This document shows, in pieces, positions 1 through 5,081 of a stretch of 5,081 nucleotides of DNA (position 1 is its first letter; each line of letters begins with the position of its first letter). A program made the translations under genes and the position numbers. Source of the stretch: Candidatus Elarobacter sp. (GTDB taxonomy: Bacteria; Vulcanimicrobiota; Vulcanimicrobiia; Vulcanimicrobiales; Vulcanimicrobiaceae); assembly GCA_030150085.1 (NCBI GenBank), contig JASLGJ010000326.1, positions 1 through 5,081 of the forward strand, written 5' to 3'. The notes under the pieces are model-generated. The model had not been told where the DNA came from. It saw nothing but the letters and a program-made list of their open reading frames with translations, and searched no databases.

Positions 1-3000
1 GACGGCACGCCGGTCACGGCCCTGGCCGACCTGGCCGCGGGCGGAGCCTCGAAGGCGGCGTACCTGGCCGCGCTGGCGGCCCGCACGCAGTGGCCGCTGG
101 GCGCGCTGCGCGTGCTGTGCGGGCAGGAGGGCAGCCTCGCCGACCGCGGCACGCTGGGGCTGGCGTATCCCGACGACTACCGCTCGGAGCGGGCGCTGGC
201 GGTCCTGGTGCCGGCCTTCGCGCTGCTGCGCCGGACCGGCATTCCGGCCGAACTCGGCGCCGCGCTGGGCGGCACGGTCACGGCCGCGCAGTCCGCCGCG
301 CTGCGCCAGGCGGTCAAGGCCCAGCTCCGGGGCGAGGCCTGGACGGCGGCCGCCAAGCCGCTGCGCGACGCGCTGCGCGCGCGCCAGCGCGACGCGCTGG
401 TGGCGTACCTGCTGGCCCACCCGCCGGCCGGCGCCGGGCGCTGGCACGACGCGAGCGACGTCTACGCGCGCTACCTGATCGACGTCGAGATGGGACCCTG
501 CCAGTCGACCTCGCGCATCGTGCAGGCGACCGCGGCGGTCCAGCTCTTCGTGCAGCGCTGCTTCCTCAACCTCGAGCCGCAGGTGACGGTCGACGCCAAG
601 GCCGACGCGGACTGGCTGCAGTGGCAGTGGATGAGCCGCTTTCGGGTCTGGCAGGCCAACCGCGCGGTGTTCCTCTATCCCGAGAACTGGATCGAGCCCG
701 GGCTGCGCCGGGACAAGTCGCCGTTCTTCGCCGAGCTGGAGCAGGAGCTGCTCCAGAGCGACGTCTCGTCCGACGCGGTCGAGAGCGCGCTGGAGGGCTA
801 TCTCGAGAAGCTCGAGCGGGTCGCGCGGCTCGACGTGGTCGGCACGTTCCACGACGCCGGCGGCGGCTCCGACGTGCTGCACGTGATCGGGCGCTCGCAA
901 GGCGACCCGCCGGCGTACTGGTACCGCACCTGGGTCGACGACGCGCGCTGGAGCGCCTGGACCAAGATCGACCTGGACATCGCCAGCGACCACGTCTTGC
1001 CGCTGGTCTGGGATCACAAGCTCTACGTCTTCTGGGCCACGGTGGCGCGCAAAGCCGACCGCACCCAGGCCCGGCCCGCGCCGCAGGTCGGCACGGCGCC
1101 GCCTCCGCCGCCCGCGACGCACCTCGAGATCACGCTGGCCTGGAGCCGCTTCAGCGGCGGCAAATGGCAGCCCAAGCAGACCGCGCCGCAGAAGATCGTG
1201 GTCCGCGACGTGGCGGGCAAGCCCGAGAAGCTGCCCGCCCAGCTCACCCTCAAGTCGTCGTTCCAAGGCGACGTGCTGGCGATCGACCTGTTCACCGACG
1301 ACGCGTACGGGCGGCGCGCGCACTTCGCCGAGTTCCGCTTGGGCGGCAAGGGCAACGGGGTCGAGGCGTTCGCCTTCTCGACCGCCGGCTACGACGACGT
1401 CGGCGCGTCGGCGGCCGACATCGGCACGCTCCACCCGGCGCTGGACAAGGGCTGGCTGGCGGCGCCCAGCGAGGCGCGCTGGTCGGGCCAGACGCTCGTG
1501 CCCGACCCCTACGCCGCGCACGACCTGAGCCCGCTGCGCATGCGGGTCACCAACTTCTACACGTCCTACGACTACTACGGCCAGCTCCCAACCGAGCTGG
1601 TGTTCCACCAGGCGGACCGTTTCGCGCTGGCGGTTCCGCACCAGACCGTGCGCTTCGACTCGAGCCTGCCGGTGTTCTACGGCGACGCGGCGCGGACGTA
1701 CTTCCTGGTTCCGGAGATCTACTACGATCACGGCTGGTACTTCAGCACGGCCCCGGCCTCGGTCGCCAACGCGTTCTACCGGGCCGAGTACCGCTTCGCG
1801 CCGTTCTACCACGCCTTCGTGCCGACGTTCGCGCGCGAGCTGAGCCGGGGCGGCGCCGACGCGCTCTACGCGCCCGCGCTGCAGCTCGGCCCGCAGGCGG
1901 TCGCGGGCGGGCCGAGCTTCGACTTCGCGGGCTACTACCAGCCGACCGAGCTGGTCGTCGCGCCCTACCCGAGCGAGGCGGTCGACTTCGAGCTCGACGC
2001 CGGCTACGCGCTCTACAACTGGGAGCTGTTCTACCACGTCCCGTTCGCGGTCGGGCTGGCGCTGGCGCGCAACCAGAAGTTCGAGGACGCCAAGCGCTGG
2101 TACGAGTACGTGTTCGATCCCGCCAGCGCCTCGAGCGATCCGTCGCCGCAGCGCTACTGGATCACCAAGCCGTTCCACGCCATGAGCTCGCCCGACTACT
2201 GGGCGCAGCAGGTCGCCAACCTGCTCGCGGCGCTCAACCGGCACGACCCGGTCGCCGAGCACCAGGTCGCGCAGTGGCGCCGGTATCCGTTCGACCCGCA
2301 CGTCATCGCCGAGCTGCGCCCGGTGGCCTACCAGCGCGCGCTCGTGATGCGGTACGTCGACAACCTGATCGCCTGGGGCGACCAGCTCTTCGCGCAGGAC
2401 ACGATCGAGGCGCTCAACGCGGCGACCCAGCTCTACGTGCTGGCCGGCGAGCTGCTCGGGCCCAAGCCCGAGGTCGTGCAGCCGCGGGCCGGAGCGCCGG
2501 CCAAGACCTACGCCGACCTCGAGCCGGTCCTGGACGCCTTCGCCGACGCCGCCGTCGTGGCGGAGAACGCGATTCCGCCCGCCCGGGCCGACATCCCGAC
2601 CCCGCCCGGCGTGCCCAAGCTGCCCGCGCTGCTGACCGCGTACTTCCGCGTGCCGCCCAACGACAAGCTGCTCGGCTACTGGGACACCGTCGCCGACCGG
2701 CTGTTCAAGATCCGCCACTGCATGAACGCCGCGGGCGTGGTGCGGGAGCTCGCGCTGTTCGCGCCGCCGCTCGATCCGGGCTCGCTGGTGCGGGCCGCGG
2801 CCGCCGGGCTCGACCTGGGCAGCGTGCTCGGCGACGAGAGCGCCGCGCCGTCGCCGTACCGTTTCGTGACCGTGGTGCGCCAAGCGCTGGAGCTGTGCGA
2901 GGACGTGCGCGGGCTGGGCGGCGCGCTGCTCGCGGCGCTCGAGAAGCGCGACGCCGAAGCGCTCGCGCTGGTCCGCTCGAGCCGCGCCAAGCAGGTGCAG

Positions 3001-4848
3001 GCCGCGCTGGCCGACGTGCGCCGGCGGCAGGCCGACGAGGCGGCCGCGCAGCTCGCCGTGCTCGACCGCTCCAGCGAGGCCGCCGCCGAGCGGCGCGACT
3101 TCTACCGCGACGCCGTCTACATGAACGCCTGGGAGGCGGGCGCGCTGGTGGCCCAGAGCTCGAGCATGGTCTCCGAGACGGTCGCGCTGGTGCTGGAGTC
3201 GGCGGCGGGCGTCGCCCACGCCTTGCCGGGCGCGCAGTTCGGCGTCGCGGGCGCGGGCGGAACCCCGCAGGTCGCGGCGACGTACGGGGGCGAGAACGTC
3301 GGCAACTCGGCGGCCCGCTTCGCGACCGCGGCCCGCGTCGCGGCCTCGCTGCTGCAGACCGGCGCGGCGATGAGCACGGCGCTGGGCGCCTACCAGCGCC
3401 GGGCCGACGAGTGGGGCCTGCAGCGCCGCGTGGCGGACCTGGAGCTGGCCCGGATCGCGGCCGAGCGGGCCGGAGCCGAGATGCGGGTCGACGTCGCGCG
3501 GCGCGAGCTGGCCGCGCAAGCCCTCGAAGCCGCCGAGAGCGACGACGTCGACGCGTTCCTGCGCGACAAGTACACCAGCGCGGAGCTGTACGACTGGATG
3601 GTGGGGCAGACCAGCGCCACCTACTTCCAGGCCTATCAGCTCGCGTACGCGGTCGCCAAGCAGGCCGAGCAGTGCCTGCGGCGCGAGCTGGGGCTGGACG
3701 GCAGCGACTACGTGCGCTTCGGCTACTGGGACAGCCTGCGCCAAGGGCTGACCGCGGGCGACAAGCTGGCCTACGACCTGCGCCGGATGGAGGCCGCCTA
3801 CCAGCAGCAGAACGCGCGCGAGCTGGAGCTCACCAAGCACGTCTCCTTGGCCGCGCTCGACCCGTACGCGCTGGTCGAGCTGCGCGCGACGGGCTCGTGC
3901 ACGGTGCGGCTGCCCGAGCTGTTCTTCGATCTCGACAACCCGGGCCACTACCTGCGCCGGCTCAAGACGGTCGCGGTCAGCGTGCCGTGCGTGGTCGGGC
4001 CCTACGGCGGCGTCTCGCTGACGCTCACGCAGCTGGACAACCAGGTGCGCGTCTCGACCGACACGGCCGCCGGCTACGCCCGCGCGGCCGGCGCCGACGC
4101 GCGCTTCCGCGACGCCGCCGGCGGCACCAGCGCGATCGTCACCAGCAGCGGCCAGAACGACAGCGGGCTGTTCGAGCTGCGCCTGGACGACCAGCGCTAC
4201 CTGCCCTTCGAGAACGCCGGCGCGGTCGGGAGCTGGCGCCTCGCGCTCAACCCGGTCTACCCGCAGTTCGACTACGCGACGATCAGCGACGTCGTGCTGC
4301 ACCTGCGCTTCACCGCGCGCGACGGGGGCGCCGCCTTCGCGCAGCTCGCGGCGGCCGCGGCGAAGGCGCAGCTCAACACGGTCGCGCTGGCCGAAAGCCG
4401 GCGCGGGCTGTTCCGGCTGTTCAGCGCGCGCCACGAGTACGGCAGCAACTGGTACCGCTTCCTCAACCCGGGCAGCGAGACCGATCAGGTGCTGACGCTC
4501 GACACGCCGCCCGATCGGTTCCCGTTCTTCACCCGCGGGCTGGACGTCAAGGTCGCGGGCATCGACGTGCTGGCCAAGCTGCGCGACGCGGGCGACTACG
4601 AGCTGGTCATCGCTGCGCCGGGCGGGACGCCGCACAGCGTGACGCTGGCCGCCGACGCCGCGCTGGGCGGCGTCCACCACTGGGGCGCGGCCGTGCCGGC
4701 GCCCCTGATCGACCTGGGCCGCGTGCCGTCGGCGCTCCCTGCGAGCTGGACGTTCAAGCTGCGCCGAGCCGGCGCGGCCGACTTCCGCTCGCTGGGCGCG
4801 GACGAGGTGGACGACCTGGTCGTCATCCTGCGCTACGAGCTGGCCTGA
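1..4848 (+). CDS. Tc toxin TcA-type subunit, 5'-truncated (C-terminal 1615 residues)
   Basis: TcA proteins form a bell-shaped pentamer that binds the target cell and drives a helical channel through its membrane to deliver the TcB-TcC cargo. The frame is open from base 1, so the GTG at 112 is internal; the true start lies upstream and any signal peptide is out of view. Residues are numbered from base 1. At 171-192 is the ABC-toxin N-terminal region motif (SRIVQATAAVQLFVQRC), followed by WQANRAVFLYPENW (217-230). A neuraminidase-like region starts near 279 (WTKIDLDIASDHVLPLVW, from 320); I see no sialidase Asp box, so catalysis is not implied. An aromatic-rich beta region spans 511-610, and the YNWELF motif near 672 opens the pore part. 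NDKLLGYWDTVADRLFKIRH (887-906) and long helices at 960-1040 and 1131-1180 flank a hydrophobic hairpin (1043-1125). The TcB-binding domain (about 1181-1440) carries QNDSGLFELRLDDQRYLPFE. A further 175 residues follow. The family call is very secure; the target and cargo are unknown. Confidence 0.96.
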   Translation, partial: DGTPVTALADLAAGGASKAAYLAALAARTQWPLGALRVLCGQEGSLADRGTLGLAYPDDYRSERALAVLVPAFALLRRTGIPAELGAALGGTVTAAQSAALRQAVKAQLRGEAWTAAAKPLRDALRARQRDALVAYLLAHPPAGAGRWHDASDVYARYLIDVEMGPCQSTSRIVQATAAVQLFVQRCFLNLEPQVTVDAKADADWLQWQWMSRFRVWQANRAVFLYPENWIEPGLRRDKSPFFAELEQELLQSDVSSDAVESALEGYLEKLERVARLDVVGTFHDAGGGSDVLHVIGRSQGDPPAYWYRTWVDDARWSAWTKIDLDIASDHVLPLVWDHKLYVFWATVARKADRTQARPAPQVGTAPPPPPATHLEITLAWSRFSGGKWQPKQTAPQKIVVRDVAGKPEKLPAQLTLKSSFQGDVLAIDLFTDDAYGRRAHFAEFRLGGKGNGVEAFAFSTAGYDDVGASAADIGTLHPALDKGWLAAPSEARWSGQTLVPDPYAAHDLSPLRMRVTNFYTSYDYYGQLPTELVFHQADRFALAVPHQTVRFDSSLPVFYGDAARTYFLVPEIYYDHGWYFSTAPASVANAFYRAEYRFAPFYHAFVPTFARELSRGGADALYAPALQLGPQAVAGGPSFDFAGYYQPTELVVAPYPSEAVDFELDAGYALYNWELFYHVPFAVGLALARNQKFEDAKRWYEYVFDPASASSDPSPQRYWITKPFHAMSSPDYWAQQVANLLAALNRHDPVAEHQVAQWRRYPFDPHVIAELRPVAYQRALVMRYVDNLIAWGDQLFAQDTIEALNAATQLYVLAGELLGPKPEVVQPRAGAPAKTYADLEPVLDAFADAAVVAENAIPPARADIPTPPGVPKLPALLTAYFRVPPNDKLLGYWDTVADRLFKIRHCMNAAGVVRELALFAPPLDPGSLVRAAAAGLDLGSVLGDESAAPSPYRFVTVVRQALELCEDVRGLGGALLAALEKRDAEALALVRSSRAKQVQAALADVRRRQADEAAAQLAVLDRSSEAAAERRDFYRDAVYMNAWEAGALVAQSSSMVSETVALVLESAAGVAHALPGAQFGVAGAGGTPQVAATYGGENVGNSAARFATAARVAASLLQTGAAMSTALGAYQRRADEWGLQRRVADLELARIAAERAGAEMRVDVARRELAAQALEAAESDDVDAFLRDKYTSAELYDWMVGQTSATYFQAYQLAYAVAKQAEQCLRRELGLDGSDYVRFGYWDSLRQGLTAGDKLAYDLRRMEAAYQQQNARELELTKHVSLAALDPYALVELRATGSCTVRLPELFFDLDNPGHYLRRLKTVAVSVPCVVGPYGGVSLTLTQLDNQVRVSTDTAAGYARAAGADARFRDAAGGTSAIVTSSGQNDSGLFELRLDDQRYLPFENAGAVGSWRLALNPVYPQFDYATISDVVLHLRFTARDGGAAFAQLAAAAAKAQLNTVALAESRRGLFRLFSARHEYGSNWYRFLNPGSETDQVLTLDTPPDRFPFFTRGLDVKVAGIDVLAKLRDAGDYELVIAAPGGTPHSVTLAADAALGGVHHWGAAVPAPLIDLGRVPSALPASWTFKLRRAGAADFRSLGADEVDDLVVILRYELA
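3118..3390 (+). other. Predicted membrane-inserting hairpin of the TcA translocation channel (protein sub-feature)
   Basis: Window residues 1040-1130 are an uncharged, Ala/Gly/Val-rich segment between two long charged helices. In remembered Photorhabdus TcdA1 sequence the equivalent place reads DLVPNIFGFAGGGS; here it is HALPGAQFGVAGAGG (1073-1087), followed by the YGGEN turn common in the broader family. In TcdA1 this part forms the tip of the alpha-helical channel that enters the host membrane after the shell opens. The assignment rests on motif order and alignment by eye. The exact helix ends cannot be fixed without a structure prediction. Confidence 0.75.
3541..4326 (+). other. TcB-binding domain of TcA (protein sub-feature)
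   Basis: Window residues 1181-1442. It opens with FLRDKYTSAELYDWMVGQ, which corresponds to FLQRKFSNQALYNWLRGR in TcdA1. It continues with a helical stretch containing YFQAYQLAYAVAKQAEQC and then a beta part (LRRLKTVAVSVPCVVGPYGG, about 1318-1337). It closes with QNDSGLFELRLDDQRYLPFE (1385-1404) and ISDVVLHLRFTARDGG (1427-1442). In TcA proteins the beta part docks the beta-propeller of TcB so that cargo can enter the channel. Its good conservation suggests that a TcB partner is encoded elsewhere in the genome, although none is in this window. Confidence 0.85.
4375..4845 (+). other. C-terminal extension beyond the canonical TcA end, predicted beta domain (protein sub-feature)
   Basis: TcdA1 ends at the strand equivalent to ISDVVLHLRFTAR; this protein continues for about 175 residues. 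After a short helical connector (FRLFSARHEYGSNWYRFLNP, about 1471-1490) comes a beta-rich stretch with DRFPFFTRGLDVKVAGIDVL (1505-1524). It ends in DEVDDLVVILRYELA (1601-1615), which echoes the last strand of the preceding TcB-binding domain. From memory, similar tails occur in other large TcA-like proteins of soil bacteria; their function is not known to me. No catalytic motif is visible. Confidence 0.6.
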
Positions 4849-4850
4849 TG
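4846..4850 (+). promoter_or_regulatory. TGATG stop/start overlap coupling TcA to the downstream gene
   Basis: The TcA stop TGA (4846-4848) shares its A with the ATG (4848-4850) of the next gene. The only Shine-Dalgarno-like bases nearby are a weak GAG at 4837-4839, eight bases before the ATG. There is no space for a separate promoter or terminator between the two genes. Together this points to one transcript with termination-reinitiation coupling, though promoters inside the TcA gene cannot be ruled out by eye. Confidence 0.7.
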
Positions 4851-5081
4851 CTCGCGGCCGCCGACTTGCGGGCCGTGGTCGAGCGGGTCGTCGCGCTCGC
4901 CCGGCCCCAGCGCGTCTACCTCTACGGCTCGTACGCGCGCGGAACGGCGCACGCGCGCAGCGACGCCGACCTGCTGCTGGTCGGGCCCAGCGCCCTCTCC
5001 CGCCCGGCCCGCTGCCGCGACGACGTCGCCGTCCTGCGCGCCTCCCCGATCGATTTCGACGTGGTCCAGTTCACCCCCGAG
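4848..5081 (+). CDS. Minimal nucleotidyltransferase (MNT/NTP_transf_2-like), 3'-truncated
   Basis: The 78 visible residues run off the right edge. After an N-terminal helix (about 4-18) and a beta strand (RVYLYGS) comes the signature GSYARGTAHARSDADLLLV, in which Gly27-Ser28 is followed by Asp39-x-Asp41, the metal-binding pair of the polymerase-beta-like nucleotidyltransferase fold. Asp71 in SPIDFDVVQFTPE sits where the third acidic residue is expected. All three core elements are therefore present and the domain looks catalytically competent. Family members transfer a nucleotide to protein, RNA or a small molecule; many small ones (MntA-like) AMPylate and silence a HEPN RNase partner, while others are stand-alone or antibiotic-modifying enzymes. 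Which applies here cannot be told, because the C-terminus and the next gene are missing. The ATG at 4848 was chosen because it overlaps the upstream stop and leaves a full first helix before the motif. Codon use resembles that of the toxin gene. Confidence 0.88.
   Translation, partial: MLAAADLRAVVERVVALARPQRVYLYGSYARGTAHARSDADLLLVGPSALSRPARCRDDVAVLRASPIDFDVVQFTPE

Noticed and set aside
112..114. GTG as the start codon of the TcA gene
   Set aside because: The frame is open to base 1 and the upstream codons continue a plausible helical protein, so this is an internal valine of a gene that begins outside the window.
736..756. Perfect 9-bp inverted repeat with a 3-base loop (CTGGAGCAG-GAG-CTGCTCCAG)
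   Set aside because: It could form a hairpin, but it encodes LEQELLQ in a conserved helical stretch using the commonest GC-rich Leu, Glu and Gln codons. With no U-tract or operon boundary nearby, codon choice explains it better than a terminator or regulatory site.
837..1040. Sialidase enzyme activity from the neuraminidase-like region
   Set aside because: The name is one of family resemblance. I see no Asp-box (SxDxGxxW) motif or arginine triad, and TcA proteins use this region structurally.
1023..1355. 110-codon open frame on the - strand
   Set aside because: It lies fully inside the TcA gene. Its Arg/Ser/Ala/Cys-rich product is typical of antisense frames in GC-rich coding DNA and shows no recognisable domain.
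2676..2990. 104-codon open frame on the - strand
   Set aside because: It is opposite well-conserved TcA sequence and its product is a low-complexity Ser/Ala/Arg string. It is a shadow of the real gene, as are the other short antisense frames.
4114..4125. 12-base palindrome GCCGCCGGCGGC
   Set aside because: Short GC palindromes are expected by chance at this base composition, and this one lies within an Ala-Ala-Gly-Gly coding stretch.

Overview
The window is GC-rich throughout (about 70% by eye, with third codon positions almost always G or C). It is coding from end to end on the + strand. This fits a high-GC bacterium such as an actinobacterium, a myxobacterium or a GC-rich uncultured soil lineage, but nothing here fixes the taxon.

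Almost all of the window (1-4848) is one reading frame, open at the left edge. It encodes the C-terminal 1615 residues of a TcA-type subunit of a Tc (toxin complex, 'ABC toxin') injection machine. The visible modules in order are: the end of the ABC-toxin N-terminal region, a neuraminidase-like region, an aromatic-rich beta region that probably belongs to the outer shell or receptor-binding part, a putative shell-to-pore linker, the helical translocation channel with its membrane hairpin, the TcB-binding domain, and about 175 residues beyond the point where the well-studied Photorhabdus TcdA1 ends. The frame is intact with no frameshift or stop.

A second gene starts one base inside the TcA stop codon (TGATG, 4846-4850) and runs off the right edge. 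Its 78 visible residues are a minimal nucleotidyltransferase (MNT/DNA polymerase beta-like superfamily) with the G-S...D-x-D signature and a plausible third aspartate. The overlap suggests an operon and translational coupling. No TcB or TcC partner lies within the window.

There is no non-coding stretch, RNA gene, mobile element or CRISPR array. The points most worth pursuing are the coupling of a TcA-like pore subunit to a nucleotidyltransferase, and the C-terminal extension, which looks like a second, diverged copy of the beta domain before it.
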